A stretch of 64,000 bases of DNA from Tolypocladium sp. Sup5 PDA-1 (GCA_000750105.3 JPHH03000010.1:124001-188000); one strand, 5' to 3'. Positions 1 through 12,035 are shown, counted from the stretch's first letter. Translations and numbers: made by a program. The notes: a model not told the origin generated them from the letters alone.

Positions 1-1383
1 ATGGATGCCGCGCTTGTCGTCGCAACTCTTCCACTGGTGGCACACACCTGTGTAAGGCTCGTGTAGTAGATGGGAATCTCCGTCGACGGCGTGGGTCCCC
101 ATGTGTTGCCTAAGAGGCCAAGTGAAGCGCCAGCGGCAGCACCGATCGCGAGCTGGTAGCCCTGGACCACGCGTAGATCGCAGCCGTCCCTCTTTTGCCC
201 TTCTTTGTTGTTGCTGGCGGTGACGTTGGTGACGAACTCGGCAACGTTGGCATATACCCGCGCTTCAATGCCTGCCGATGCACTGAGGTCGTCGAGATTG
301 AAATCCCCAATCGTCATGTGCAGGCCCGTGTCGAACGTCTTGAAGGAGAAGCCTGTGCGGAGCTGCAATCGTAGTACCGCTTTCAGCACGGTGTTGGCGG
401 TTTGCACCGTCACTGGCAGAAACTCGAACCTTCCGCCATGGCTAAAGCATGAATGTCACGGTTAGAAGGACTGTTATTAATCATATCGCGCAGATTAGGT
501 ATATGGTACTCACAAGGTCACGCTAGAAGCCTCCTTTGCGAACAGAGCAATGTTCATAATCACCTTGTCGTCGAGCTTGATGTGGAACCCATTCTTAATC
601 TCAATCGCAGAGTCCACGCTGAGGATCAGATCAATTGAGAACACGACACCCAAAAATAGCGAGTCGTCAATGTTTATCCCCAGGTTCTTGGATGAGTACA
701 ATGTGAGTGTGTAGGTCAGTCCAGATGAGAGAACTGTGGTGAGCTCCACGTAAAGCTCGGTATGCTCAAACTCAACCATTAGTTCGTAGTCCGGGAAGTC
801 TAGCTTCACGTTGAAGTCAATATTCGGAGGCGGTATCTTAATATTATCTAGGCGAGTGATATTTTTGGAGATGAGATTGGTGACATTTTGGGCATAAGTC
901 GTTATGTTGTCCCAAGTGTCCTCGATGCCGTCTTTGACTTGATGGACCAATTGACTGGTGTTGAATGAGCCATTGGCGGTGAGTTTCGCGCTGGCACGCC
1001 CTTTGATGTAGCATTTGGTACATGTAATGTCTATGCCAGCCGATACTGGAATCTTGCCTGCTGCATTCTGGGCTACATTGTCGTTTCGACTGATATTACG
1101 TTTAGCAAGATGTCGGTGGCATCGCGACAGACAAGACTTACTACTGGAAAAGCTTTTGGCCATCAAAACCATGGTCCAAAGACGTAGAGTTATTGAACAA
1201 GACGTTTTTACCAGAACGCTTTGCTCTGTCAAGGCGGCGGCGAATCTCCAGCACTGTGTCCGAGGAAGACCTCCCAGGAAGATTTCTCACAACAAGGCCG
1301 GAAGAAGTCGCAGTGGCAAAGAGGCTAAGAAGCCAGATCAAAGAGACTGTCGAATGCCACAACATGTTGAATGGGATGGGCAA
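1..1383 (-). CDS. secreted protein of unknown function (3' end cut by window)
   Basis: Three exons on the minus strand: 1383-1142, 1089-514 and 441 to beyond position 1. The first intron (1141-1090) starts GTAAGT and has a TGCTAAAC branch-like site. The second (513-442) starts GTGAGT and has TTCTAAC before TTTAG. Both joins keep the frame (phases 2 and 2). The N-terminus has a short lead and a hydrophobic signal-peptide-like stretch (SLIWLLSLFATATSS), so the product is probably secreted. A cysteine pair in a TCTKCYIKG context about 90 residues in, several N-glycosylation sequons and beta-rich segments follow. This resembles uncharacterised extracellular or cell-wall proteins of ascomycetes; I do not assign a function. 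The C-terminus, including any GPI signal, lies outside the window. The start is the ATG immediately before the signal-like stretch. Confidence 0.72.
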
Positions 1384-2699
1384 TAGAGTGGCATGAGTAT
1401 GAACGACCTCGCAGGCGCTTGATCACATTCCCCGAACTGAGAGGGAAGCTGAGAAAATATACATTGGAGCGACAGACCTACGGGCTTCCTCGCCTCTTGC
1501 GGCAGTTATCCACCGCAGGGGCGCAGTCTTGAGGCAAGGTTGCGTCTGCTGAGGCACATATGCATGTTGGTCCAGATTGGGAACCAACAGCCTCAGGGTC
1601 AAGACAAGGCTGTGACACAGACCACCCTGGGCCTTTTCTCATTCCGGGTCTTGTCAGCACACCAATGAAGTTCAAGCCATGTCTTGTCTCTCAGTTGATA
1701 ATGCTGCCGATCATTGTGTCTTTCATGTTTCCTAGTCAAGGCCGCATTTGGGTGAATTTCGCCGGAGTTTGAAGGTGAAGTCGCTGGCAGTTGGAACTTG
1801 GAACCGAGGGGAAAGGGTAAGCAAGATGCAGCTCGAGCCAACAGAGCCAGGGTGTTCGGACGTATAACAACGCTCACAGCCACGTCGGCCCCCAATGGTA
1901 CGGAGGCAGTCCTTAACATATTTTCCATGCGGGGAAGCACACATGGGAGCCCAAAAAAGAAGCCCGAGTCTGAGGCTTGCATTCAGCCTTCTGCACCATC
2001 CCGCGTCCCTGTCTGTCCGTTCGACGGTTTAAGCCTAGCTGCAGTCACACGGCAGGCGGGCGATGGAGCTATTCTTATCGTGCTTGCAAGACGAGTAGCG
2101 CAGACATCCGCCGGCTGGCTGAAGGTGAGAAGCGAGGCGTCAGTGAGACGCCAGGAGGATTACTCGAGCTGGGCTGCGTTTCAGCTCATGGCGGACGTGG
2201 TTTGCAAGGTTTCCGATTGCGAGTTTGCGACGGGTGCAACGATGCAGGGGTAGTTGCATTTATGGCGTGAGGGCCAACAGCTCGACTCACAGTCCCGCCC
2301 AACAAGCCCTGGTACGAAATTGACACGAACAGGCCCACACTTATAGCTCAGCAAGGATTCGTGGCGGCACATCATTCACAAGCCAAGAATCTTCGTGGCG
2401 ATTTAGACAGTCGCCAGCTCCCGGCGGGAAGTGGCAACCTGTCAGCCAACTGTACCCAACCTGAACTAGTATGTAAACCATTGCAAGGCACCATGTAAGA
2501 TCGGACCCTTCTCCATGGCCATGCATAGTGACATAAGAGCCCCCTGGATTATATCCAGTTATGAGCTTCGCCTCACTTTCTGGCGTTTCTCTCTACGGGC
2601 CGGTTTGGGGACAAGGCACATCACATGCCAAAAGATCTAGTCTTGACACTACGGGGTTCAATCAGAGACAAGCTTGTGAAGATCGGGATCCATGTCCGT
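1384..2699. other. intergenic, no recognisable gene
   Basis: Only short overlapping reading frames on both strands, none with a recognisable domain, a consistent intron structure or fungal-like protein composition. The stretch contains the promoter side of the secreted-protein gene that ends at 1383. Confidence 0.5.
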
Positions 2700-2954
2700 T
2701 CAATTGTCTCCGTTCAAATAATGCAGAAGATAACTGCTAGAGAAGAGAAGTCCATCACCAATTTTAACCCCTGTAAAATCCACCCCCTCCATCATGCCTG
2801 CTGATATCTTGCGGGCGGCAGTGGGCGTAGGACCAGGCGTAATGCTGGTTGTCTTCGTTAAGGCACCGCCAAGATTACTGGCAGCGCCATTAACTCCGGA
2901 CACACTGGCCAGCCCACCGACAAAACCCTAGGTTACCGAGATTTTCGAAGCCAT
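2700..2954 (-). pseudogene. possible small decayed ORF
   Basis: A minus-strand frame starts ATG-GCT-TCG at 2954, meets a TAG at 2930-2928, then stays open for about 75 codons to a stop at 2700. The peptide is Gly/Ala/Ser/Thr-rich and looks like the tail of a secreted or wall protein. The single TAG could be a mutated CAG, the change seen in other relics of this window. No family recognised. It may equally be chance. Confidence 0.22.
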
Positions 2955-3003
2955 TCTTACCCCTAAGATAGACGAACTTTCCCCGCAACCCCGTCGGTGA
3001 CCC

Positions 3004-3903
3004 CTAAATAAGGCCACCTTCACCGGGCAAGATTGTTCCGTTGGATACGGCAGCGTGATGAGCCCGTGCCAAATAACCCCAGACAGGGAAGTACTTGTCG
3101 AACCACGGAATCATCTCCTTAGCACCAGGAGTGTTCCTCCAATCCCTCATAAGATCGCACGCGATAGAGAACATGCTGACAGTGTGTACACCGGCCTTGG
3201 CCATTCGGTCATTGGAAACGTCGCGAACCAGGGCGGATGTGGTACCGGAAGCCTCAACGTTGGCCCAGACAGAATAGCCTGCTTCGCGCAGAGACAGCGC
3301 CAGGAAGGTAGTGCAAACATCGGTGGTGACACCGGCCAAGATGATCTGGGTCTTGTTGGCTGCCTTGACGGCGTCGCGGAACTCCTTGTTGTCCCAGGCG
3401 TCGACCTCGCCCTGACGCATGACAAGGGGCGAGTGAGGGTACATTTCCGTAATCTCCTTCGGGAGTGGGCCGTTTGGTCCTTTACGAGGTCAGTTCATAC
3501 CGCTTGATACTCCCATTGTTGGCCTCAGGAGGGCTAGCAGCTTGGCAAATACCTGTTTCGGCAGACGTGGTCATGACAACGGGTAGATCGAACACCTTCG
3601 CAAGCGCAGCATGCGCAATCATCTGGTCCCGGTAGAGAGTTGGGTCAAAGTCTCGGGCCAGCTGGAAGAGGCCGACTTGGAGATCGACCACCAGGAGAAG
3701 CTAAAGATTGTCAGTCCTGAGAGGCCCATGTGAGAATTTGACTTACGGCATTCTTCTTGTCTAGTCTTTCGAACTTGAATTCTGTTAGAGGGCATGTTAG
3801 TATGTAATACTTAGCTTTTGCATGAGTGATGGAGCGTACTGTCTTCGGTCGCGGAAACGATCGTAGAGAAGACTCCCGCCGCAAGAACTGAGGAGAACTT
3901 CAT
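3004..3903 (-). CDS. secreted isochorismatase-family cysteine hydrolase
   Basis: Four exons: 3903-3840, 3781-3747, 3700-3553 and 3479-3004. All joins keep the frame and give 240 residues. The N-terminus (MKFSSVLAAGVFSTIVSA) is a convincing signal peptide, so the enzyme probably leaves the cell. The mature part starts with the family's aspartate in LLLVVDLQVGL (D39) and continues through TTSAETG and the RQGEVDAWDNKEF stretch to the nucleophile cysteine in VTTDVCTTF (C138). This follows the YcaC-like branch of the isochorismatase hydrolases, whose substrates are mostly unknown. The length is a little above the usual 190-220 because of the leader. Introns 1 and 2 flank a 35-nt microexon. Neighbours do not point to a pathway. 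Activity on isochorismate itself is not established by sequence. Confidence 0.85.
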
Positions 3904-5581
3904 GTTGACAAAGGTTGAGTTTACCGACACAATGTTCTGTTGTAATGGATGTGGCGAGATATGAATCGTCTCAAAGACTTAAAACGAGTTGCTCTTAAAG
4001 ATGTCGTCGGCAACGGGCATCACAACCCTGTATACTTCATATACTCATCAATACTCACACCGGCCCGCCTTGGTTATGGAATCATCGACTAGGGCGATGG
4101 AGCTTTGAGGACTGGTTTGTCGTAATTTTTCCGTCGACACGGAGCTGGTACAGTGCATTGCAGCTTTGCATGCAGCTGCCGTGCAACGTTAGTGGGCACC
4201 AGTTATCGTGTCCACTGTCCGCCATATTCCAGATTCATCCAACCAGAAAGAAAGGCGTGCATCATTACCCCCGGGCCGTCCTGGGGCAAAATGGGGCTGA
4301 AAGCCCGGTGAGCAAAAGAACGTGTCATTTGACACCACAATTCCTGCAGCAAGCCGTCTTGACAATTGCTGACAGGCGGCTCGTAATCGGAGTTTTCCCG
4401 TGATGGAAAATTGACAAAGCTATAACAAACCCACATAAAGCTTGTTGAACGCTGGATGACAGAGCAGGAGGCGAGTAGTTAATATAAAGCGGCATCTCCG
4501 GTGGCAATAGGCCCCCACAAACCTGCTGCCGGTATCAATCTGGAACGTTTTGTGATGCTTTTGAAAGTTGAGCGTCATGACATGCATAAGGTGCATGTAT
4601 TGGTAAGCCTGTAGTAAGGGCATGCATCGGCCTTGGCACCTGGAGCCGGTGGATCACCCGAAACTGCTTGCCTACAGTACACTTCGTATTGAAGGGCAGG
4701 TTAACGATTGCGGTCGCCTATTGGAGGGAAATCTGATTTGATCAGGCTGATAGATTCATTGAAAGCCAGAATTCGCCAATTGAAATCCATGCTCAGCCGC
4801 AACAACCCGGTTGGCTTCCTGCAGGGTTCCAATTCTCTGATATTTAAAGTCTGGTTGGCGGGTCTGTTGGTGGACACGAACGAGCCTGCAGAACAGCAGG
4901 GGTCGGCCTTTGAGCGCTCCCTCCTATAAAGTAATTGCACCGTGGACTGTGACTTCTTGGTTAATATGCCCGTTCGCGCTGTCATCTTGAACGAAATCGT
5001 CAGAGATGTTTCTTAGGGCTTCTCAAGAGCAATGCAGCGGTGCTGGTGCGGTGGTAGAAGAATCTACGAAACAGTGCATATCGATTTAATCCTAGATGCG
5101 GTATTAGTATTATACGAATAGATACTAAGAAATAAGAGATACACTTACGTGCATTAATCTTCACCTCGGGCGACCAAGAGACAAGGGTTATTCTTCTAAT
5201 CGGCAGGTGCCGGACCCTTTAACCTTATACAGTAATGCACCCGGAGGACCTCCTCAGATCCAGTGGCAAACCGCCTTACTAAACTGTTATTCAGCCGTAT
5301 GTACGGACGCTTGTGATCATGATTCCATTCGACGAGGAGGTCGTCCTACTCCGGTATGAATCTGGCCGTGCCAGAATCTCGCTTGACTTTGCCAGCCCTG
5401 CTGGTAGCTGGAAGGGACTTGTCGGGCAGAGCAGAAAGAAGTGGTGCGAAATGCTAGACTCAAATTTGAAACGTGTTCATAAGCTATACGTTGATCCTGA
5501 ATTCTACTCGTTTGCTCAAAGGCCCATGTGTGCCTGTCTACTTACTTCAACTCTAGACACACATTATTACTAACGTCGCGG
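3904..5581. other. intergenic, partly AT-rich, no gene recognised
   Basis: About 1.7 kb between the isochorismatase-like gene start and the oxidoreductase stop. From roughly 5040 to 5160 the sequence becomes AT-rich with many TpA steps, as in mutated repeat DNA. The longest frame (5313-5573, plus, 86 codons) has no recognisable domain. No terminal repeats or transposase signatures were seen. Confidence 0.45.
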
Positions 5582-7145
5582 CTATGGATGTCCACTGAGC
5601 AGACACTCCAGGGCCTGGACGGTCGCCATGCGTTGGCCATCTTCTAGACGTTCCTTGGTAGCGAGGAACACCTCGGGCAAAAAGTCGCTGACATCCACCC
5701 CGAGTAGCATCTTCGCAACTGCTTCGCCGCTCGACCAGCACAGAGGCATGCCATAGCCATTGAAACCAGCCGCGATCCACTCGCCACCCTCTTCGCCACG
5801 CTGCGAAACGCTCTTTGGCAAGCGCCCTACCAAGGGAAGACGATCCGCAGTGAAACCCATAATGCCAGACCACACCCTCCTCACTTCGGGGCTTTCGCCT
5901 TCCTTCCAGCCTTGTGTAAAGTATCTTGGAAGCATCGTGGATATGTTGTCCACACACGGCTTCCCAACTTGCGAGTCGTCGCTGACAAGTATTTCATTGA
6001 GCTTTGCCTTTTCTCCACCCACGAAGATATCCCCGGTTTTGGGATTCTGGTTGGAGTAGTACAGTCCAACCTCCAACGTGTTGGTCGTGCTGTTAAAGTC
6101 ACCACTGCTAACAAAGCTCCAAGAGAGCTCATGACCATGGCGTCCGAATTCTGCTGGAGCCTTTTGCGTTGACATCGTACCGCGAAGAGGGTATATCTTG
6201 CCGCGGAGCTCTGGCAGCAGGTGACCGGTATATCCGTTGGTTGCGTGGATAATCTTGGACGCGCGAACAATGCCTCGTGGAGTGTGAAGGATGTATGGAT
6301 ACGTTGGGTTCGTGCTTGGATCGTGCGCGATGCTTGTTACCGGGGTGTTGGTCTCGATCGTCAGTCGGGACTTGTACTTGGCATAAAGCTGGGCCCAGAC
6401 TCTGGTAATCAACCTATATGGCCAGAATGCACCATTGTTGAACACGATTGCGCCCGCCTTTGCTCTCACATTGTACTTCTAGCAATCGTTTGTTAATGGT
6501 GGCTCGAAAACACCGGTCTGGCCATACACATGCAAAACTTACTGACGCTGCCTCTTCGGCGCTCAAGATTTTAGCTTTCCCTCGATCCTCGGGCACATGC
6601 TTCTCATATACCCGCCAGGACTCCTGTGCTTCGCTGAAAGCCGCCTCGTCCTCGTAAGAGATGACGTCAAGAAGTCTCCGCACCTCGCTGGCTTCCTTGA
6701 GCTCCTCTGAGGAGTTGCCGAGCGCATGCATCTTCTCGAGAGTCCTGTTGGCGAATCTCGCAATCTTGGTGGCTTGCTCGTAACCGAAGCGCTCACTCAG
6801 TAGTTTGAAATCACCGGGCACAAAGGATGTCAGGAGTCCTCCATTGCGGCCAGTGGCACCGCTGGTGAGGTTCCGGGCCTCGAACACTGTCACCGAAGAC
6901 GCGGTCGAAGACGATGGTGAAGGGTGATCGAGAAGCGTCTTGGCTATGCTGCATCCCGTGACGCCTGAACCAATAATGGCGTAATCTGTGGTGTCGGGCA
7001 GCTTTTCCGACTGGACGTCAGATAGAGTAGGATGTGGCGGCAGTTGCCAAAAAGATGTCGTGGGATTAGGTCGGGGGAGTTGGGGGTCATCCAATGCCTG
7101 AGCATGGAGCTCTGCAATGAGGCTTGCGGGTATGTGCCCTGCCAT
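5582..7145 (-). CDS. FAD-dependent oxidoreductase (DAO family)
   Basis: Two exons, 7145-6543 and 6478-5582, separated by a 64-nt intron (GTAAGT ... TTGCTAG). They join in phase 0 to give 499 residues. The Rossmann FAD motif AIIGSGVTGCSIAKTLL lies near residue 60, followed by the ATGRNGG loop typical of DAO-fold amine or amino-acid oxidases. The C-terminal half ends with the IAAGFNGYGMPLCWSSGEAVAKMLL stretch that closes the FAD site in gamma-glutamylputrescine-oxidase-like proteins. There is no signal peptide, so it is probably cytosolic or peroxisomal; no clear SKL end is present (it ends SGHP). It is divergent from an MFS transporter, with a Zn2Cys6 regulator beyond, which suggests a small catabolic or metabolite cluster. 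The substrate is unknown. Confidence 0.88.
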
Positions 7146-8172
7146 TGTCGCTGCTAGGGAGAGGAATAATCCTTGGTATAAGTGGCTTGGACAATGTTGG
7201 GACCTCGGAACTTTGAAAGGGTAAAACCGGCAAGGCAGGTTCGATTTGTTTGGACTGCAAAGGTGAAAGGGTGCTTTATCATCTACCTTGTACATGCGGA
7301 TAGATTACGCTTGATATACCTTTGCCCGAGGCTCCTTTTGATGGAAGCAGGGCGGATCAATGGGTCGGTGGCCTCGGAACCCGGTATCATTGGAGCTATC
7401 TCTCACGGTTGTCTGCTCGTATCATGCCCTGGTGGATACTAACACTCATCAAATTGGCGGCTATCGCAGTAGTGGACATTCCGGGATTAACGGCTGAAAG
7501 GCAATGAGATGAGGAGTAGCCAGCAATTCGGTGGCCACGGGACCCGACCGTACATGTATAAGACTTCTCCAACGATTAGACACCTGTACTCCGTACTGTG
7601 CCCTGATAGATACATGTATAAGACTGGTACCTTGCGCATAGTGAATGTCTTGGAATTGCCGAGTCAGGGGATCTCAAGAGTGACCAGCATTCCCCGCCTC
7701 CGCAGCCGGAGCCCAGCCCCAACCTTCACCAAAAACGCCAAGCCGGCATATTTGATCGAACGTAATTGGTCACTCAGCGCCACGGGATACGCAGTATTGG
7801 ATGGTGGATCCAAGCTGGTCACACAACACGGCGTATCAAAGCAGGGCATGATCAAATCGAGGCGCATCGGATAAGCGGATGCTCCAAGCTACCCATATCT
7901 ATACATGGCGTTTTGCGGGGGACGTGGAGAGGGCGCATGGCTTATCACCAACATGAGTTCTTCACTGGAGTCTCCCAACGCCGCGGCTTGGGCCCCTTGG
8001 GGTATAGAAAAGAAGCGTGTCCAACAACTGCAACGCTCCCGTGTTCTCTCAGTCTCTTTATCTCATGCATTCTCTCACCTGGGCATCTACAGAACTGTTT
8101 CTTCAACTTATCCTTTTGCCGCTGCCACCCTGACCGGCTGCAAGCAGCGCGATACACAAAGCCCACATCGTC
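7146..8172. promoter_or_regulatory. bidirectional intergenic region, oxidoreductase / MFS
   Basis: One kilobase between divergent starts at 7145 and 8173, so it probably carries promoters for both. It contains a 15-bp direct repeat TACATGTATAAGACT at 7551-7565 and 7611-7625, exactly 60 bp apart, each with the palindrome TACATGTA at its core. This is a candidate regulatory site pair. No protein-coding frame is convincing. Confidence 0.4.
7551..7625. repeat. 15-bp direct repeat pair with palindromic core
   Basis: TACATGTATAAGACT occurs at 7551-7565 and again at 7611-7625 with no mismatch. It sits about 400 bp upstream of the oxidoreductase start and 550 bp upstream of the transporter start. 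Confidence 0.6.
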
Positions 8173-10085
8173 ATGACTGACTCCACTCATGAACATGATC
8201 GAGGTCCCTCCTTCTGGGCTCCAGGGACCGTAACCCTTGAAGACTGTAAGAAATGGCAGCAATACTCTCTCATTGCTTTCGGATCCTTGACAGCATCGAA
8301 TTGGGCTAACCTGGAGACAATTGCAAAGTGCACCGGTCCACCGACCAAGTGATCTTGCATCCAGTTCCGACCTCGGATCCAAATGATCCTCTAAATTGGA
8401 CGACGTGGCGAAAGACCCTCAATTTCGGGCTGGTCTCCTTCTATGTCCTCATGACATTTGTCCAGCTGGACATTGGATTCACAGCTTGGGAGCAATACCA
8501 GACGGAGCTGGACTTCTCAATCGACCTCCTGAACGCCTCCGCAGCTGCCAACTATGCCGGTCTGGCCATCGGCTGCATCTTCTTCATTCCGCTCGTAAAC
8601 AAGTACGGCCGTCGTCCGCTCTACTTGTTCAGCACAGCTCTCCAGCTTGGGTCTTGTGTCTGGTTTGCGGTGACGTATACCAAAGGCGACCTCATCGGCA
8701 GCAACTTAATATCCGGTCTCGGAGGCGCCATCAGTGAGACAATTGTGCAGATCACGATTGCAGACCTCTTCTTTGTGCACAACCATGCCGCCATGAATGG
8801 CTGGTATCTGCTCGCTACCTTTGTCGGCGCCTATCTCGGACCGGTGGCATCGGGATACATCGTCAATAGCCAAGGATGGAGGTGGATGTGGTGGTGGTGC
8901 GTCATCTTATTCTCAGTCAACCTGGTCCTCGTTATCTTCTTCTTCGAGGAGTCCAAATACGTCCCCATCATCGAAGGCCAAGGCGAGACTCAACCCGACC
9001 ACCTAGGGCAGACAGAAGAAGTGCGAGGAGAAAATACGGCGGACAAGAATAGCCTGAAGCGGCTCGCCAGCGATGTCAAGCAGGCTGAATCTTGCGATCC
9101 CCTTGAGAGAACTCGCACTAATGTTCATATCGACCACACGATCAGCATGAAGTCATACCGGGAGCGCCTTGCATTCATCACTAAAACAGATGGCTCGATC
9201 CTGCACGACTTTTACCAACCTGTGGTGCTCTTGTTCACCTTCCCAGCCATTGCCTACACCGCCATCACTTACGGCAGTCTCCTGGCTTGGTTTGCCATTC
9301 TAATTTCAGTCCAAGCAACATACCTTTTCAACCCACCATACAACTTCACAGCTGCTGGCGTTGGCCTGATGAATATTGCCCCATTCATTGGGACAATTCC
9401 AGCCATCTTCGTTGGCGGATACCTGAACGACAAGTCAATTGTGTGGCTATCGAGGCGCAATGGTGGCATTTACGAGCCGGAGATGCGGCTATGGCTTGCA
9501 CTACCCGTGGCAATCATAACACCGGCCGGCATTCTCATGTTTGGTCTGGGTTTGTACTATGTACGTGAGAACTGCTCGCTGCCTGTTCTGGTGTCAACCA
9601 GTGCTAATGACCTATGTCCAGGAGGCACCCTGGCCGCTGCTCGCTGCCGGGTTCGGAATCTTCGGTTTTGGCCTCGTTGTCGCCGGCGATATAGCACTCT
9701 CATATGCTATGGATTGTTATCATGATGTGAGTAGCCCGTCATATGTTGACTGTGAAAAGCGCTTAAATGCTCTTGTTCGACCTGTCAAATCTTTCGTTGT
9801 TCTGTGCATGTACTTTGACTGACAGTTAAATGACAGATTGTCGGCAACGCATTGGTTGGTGTTATCTTCACTCGCAACGCCCTTTCAGTCGTTGTCCTCT
9901 TCGCGCTCACGCCGTGGATCAACGGGATGGGACTCCTAAACCTGCACGTCATAGTTGCTGTACTTTGCTTTGTGATTCTGCTCGTCCCCGTGCTGTTACT
10001 GATCTGGGGCAAGAAAGCCAGAGCTGCCTCCGCAGAGGCGTACCGGGCAATGGCGCGCCGGCAGCCAACGCATCGGGATGTTTGA
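8173..10085 (+). CDS. MFS transporter (DHA1-like)
   Basis: Four exons: 8173-8245, 8329-9560, 9622-9726 and 9837-10085. All joins keep the frame and give 552 residues. The first exon supplies the FWAPGTVTLED leader usual in this family. It continues into the SDPNDPLNWTTWRK motif that precedes TM1 in fungal drug:H+ antiporter-1 type transporters. About twelve hydrophobic segments follow, with a charged central loop near residues 240-300. GRRPLYLFSTA after TM2 is the MFS loop 2-3 signature. Plasma-membrane export of a small molecule is the family role; the cargo is unknown. The gene is divergent from the FAD oxidoreductase and 420 bp upstream of a Zn2Cys6 regulator on the same strand, so the three may be one functional unit. 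Confidence 0.9.
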
Positions 10086-10505
10086 AGCAACATTCTCAGA
10101 CCCGCGACATGTGCTGTTATAAAGGCTGATCCTCAGGGAGCGAGATAATCGAGAGACGAGGATATTCTGTACCGAGTCTACAAGAATATGATCATGTTTT
10201 CTGTACTCGGCAAAGTGAATTTTGTACTCGCCGCGCATTTAAATCGACAGTTGTCCCTTTTCTCGAAAGCCTCTACTCTTGTGTCAATAGTTCTTGCCCA
10301 CTACAACAATGATCTCTTTGGCCTCTCACTGCCATGATGTATTTAGGCTAGTAGATAAGAGGAAAGGGGGTGGGGACCTCGAGGTCAACAACATACCCCG
10401 CTCACCCCGGCCGGCAAGGCCGTATAAAGGGACGGCCGAAGCCGACTACTCACATGACTCGTTACATGATCGATCATCGATCATCAATCAACTCACCCAT
10501 CCGTC
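10086..10505. other. intergenic, regulator promoter
   Basis: Contains a TATA-like box (TATAAAGG, 10423-10430) 76 bp upstream of the ATG at 10506 and a short CGATCATCGATCATC stretch. Otherwise nothing recognised. Confidence 0.4.
10423..10430 (+). promoter_or_regulatory. TATA-like box of the Zn2Cys6 gene
   Basis: TATAAAGG lies 76 bp before the start codon of the downstream regulator, a usual distance for a fungal core promoter. Confidence 0.4.
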
Positions 10506-12035
10506 ATGCTGAAAGCATCGCCTACCAATTCGACCGCCTCACTCTGCTCTTCTTCCCATGCCCCAAGAAGAAGACCGTGCGATCGCTGCCATGCTCTCAA
10601 AGAAAAGTGCCGCTGGCCCGGAGCGGATGGAAATGCGTGCGAGAGATGTTCTCGCGTGAAGTCTGAGTGTCAGACCGACCGCCCGCTAGGCAGGGCGGGT
10701 AGGAAACCCAAGCTGGCAGCGGGCAACCGCCTGTCGTTGCGAAGAGCGAGTTGTGCCTCCCCTGGCATCCGGCACGGCCCTCTTGTTGTCGTCTCACCAC
10801 CTGGCCAAGTCAAACCCCCTCCCGCCAGCCAACTCGTCACCAGGCCCAGCCCGCGGCGGATTGAGCTCAGCATCCAGCAAGGAATTGCCTTGTTCCCAGA
10901 ACTGAGCCGCCTGGAAATGCACTTTATCGACGTCATGCTACATAAACAAATCGAGGTCGACAAATACATTATTGGTCCCAGCTTCCGTGACCGACACTTA
11001 CAATCATTCGCAGATCACCTGAATGCCGGAATGCCTCTTCTCAAGGACGCCTTCATTGCTTGTGCGTCCCATCTCGTCGGAAACCAGAACCTACAGCAAC
11101 TCGCCCAGAGGCAGCAAATTGGTTACAAGAGAGCCGCGGCTGCGATTTCTTCACTGCGCCTTGCCAAAGTCCACTACGACGACGATTTGACCACGGTGTT
11201 GATCCTCGGTGTGGCGATGGTGACCTTTGCACTACACCATTCTGGCGATACTTCGTCACTTTGCAGACACATTCTCGGCATCGTCAAGTCGCTGTATGAT
11301 GATGACTACGACTTGATGCAAAGGCTCGGCTCCGACGGCGTCGCCTTTCTCATCTGCCTAGTCAGTACTGAGACGGAGGAGTGTCTGGTTCGGTGCCGGC
11401 TGCCAACCATCAGAATCCGACCGGGTCACCTCGACCAACTCGTCGACCGCTTCATTGGGATTTCTGCGCCCCTCCTGACTCACTTCTACGACATCTGTGA
11501 GCTGGCTCAAAGGGTCCGCCTTTCCTGCCGGAGGCGCAGCCAAGTACTGCTGGAAAGGAATATCGAAGAAACTCGGGCCAGGATCGAACAAACGCTTGAG
11601 CAATGGCAGCCGACCGTATCAGTCGACTACCTCGCCGATCACTTTACACCGACTGAGGTGATCCGGATGCTTGCACAGGCCAAAGTTCTTCGCTTAGCAG
11701 CGCTGCTTGTTACGCATCGCCTGCGTTACGCCTATGGCAGCCAAGGCGACAAGGCTCTCGCCATGTCCAACACCATCCTCGAGGAGCTCGATATGGTCAT
11801 CCGACTTACAGAGCGATCGCTCCCATTTGCAGACCTAGCCCACCTAGTGGCGTGCTTCGAGATCACAGATCCCTTGGAGAGGCGTGATGCATTGGTGAAG
11901 TCACACCGGATCGTGGATTTCTCGCCTCACGTTCGCGACGAGCAGGAAGCGTGGCTTGTCTCGTTTTGGGCTGCTAGAGATAACGTGGATGGTAACCGCA
12001 TCTTTTGGCATCATGTAGGATGTTACCTTTCATAA
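10506..12035 (+). CDS. Zn2Cys6 transcription factor, probably 3'-truncated
   Basis: Single open frame of 509 codons. The binuclear zinc cluster is complete: C25, C28, C35, C45, C48 and C55 (C-x2-C-x6-C-x9-C-x2-C-x6-C) in CDRCHALKEKC and CERCSRVKSEC. A basic linker and a long helical region like fungal-specific regulatory domains follow. The role is sequence-specific DNA binding in the nucleus; the likely targets are the adjacent MFS and FAD-oxidoreductase genes (inference from position). The end is odd. From about 11987 the frame reads through a 62-bp sequence that recurs at 21147-21210 beside a transposase relic. The last roughly 15 residues are therefore probably not original and the native C-terminus is lost. 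Whether the shortened protein still works cannot be judged from sequence. Confidence 0.8.
   Translation: MLKASPTNSTASLCSSSHAPRRRPCDRCHALKEKCRWPGADGNACERCSRVKSECQTDRPLGRAGRKPKLAAGNRLSLRRASCASPGIRHGPLVVVSPPGQVKPPPASQLVTRPSPRRIELSIQQGIALFPELSRLEMHFIDVMLHKQIEVDKYIIGPSFRDRHLQSFADHLNAGMPLLKDAFIACASHLVGNQNLQQLAQRQQIGYKRAAAAISSLRLAKVHYDDDLTTVLILGVAMVTFALHHSGDTSSLCRHILGIVKSLYDDDYDLMQRLGSDGVAFLICLVSTETEECLVRCRLPTIRIRPGHLDQLVDRFIGISAPLLTHFYDICELAQRVRLSCRRRSQVLLERNIEETRARIEQTLEQWQPTVSVDYLADHFTPTEVIRMLAQAKVLRLAALLVTHRLRYAYGSQGDKALAMSNTILEELDMVIRLTERSLPFADLAHLVACFEITDPLERRDALVKSHRIVDFSPHVRDEQEAWLVSFWAARDNVDGNRIFWHHVGCYLS

Noticed and set aside
1798..2253. 151-codon plus-strand frame
   Set aside because: No recognisable domain or intron pattern; composition not protein-like.
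12001..12035. Reading the last regulator codons as a natural C-terminus
   Set aside because: The same DNA occurs beside a transposase relic at 21.15 kb, so it is repeat sequence rather than native coding sequence.
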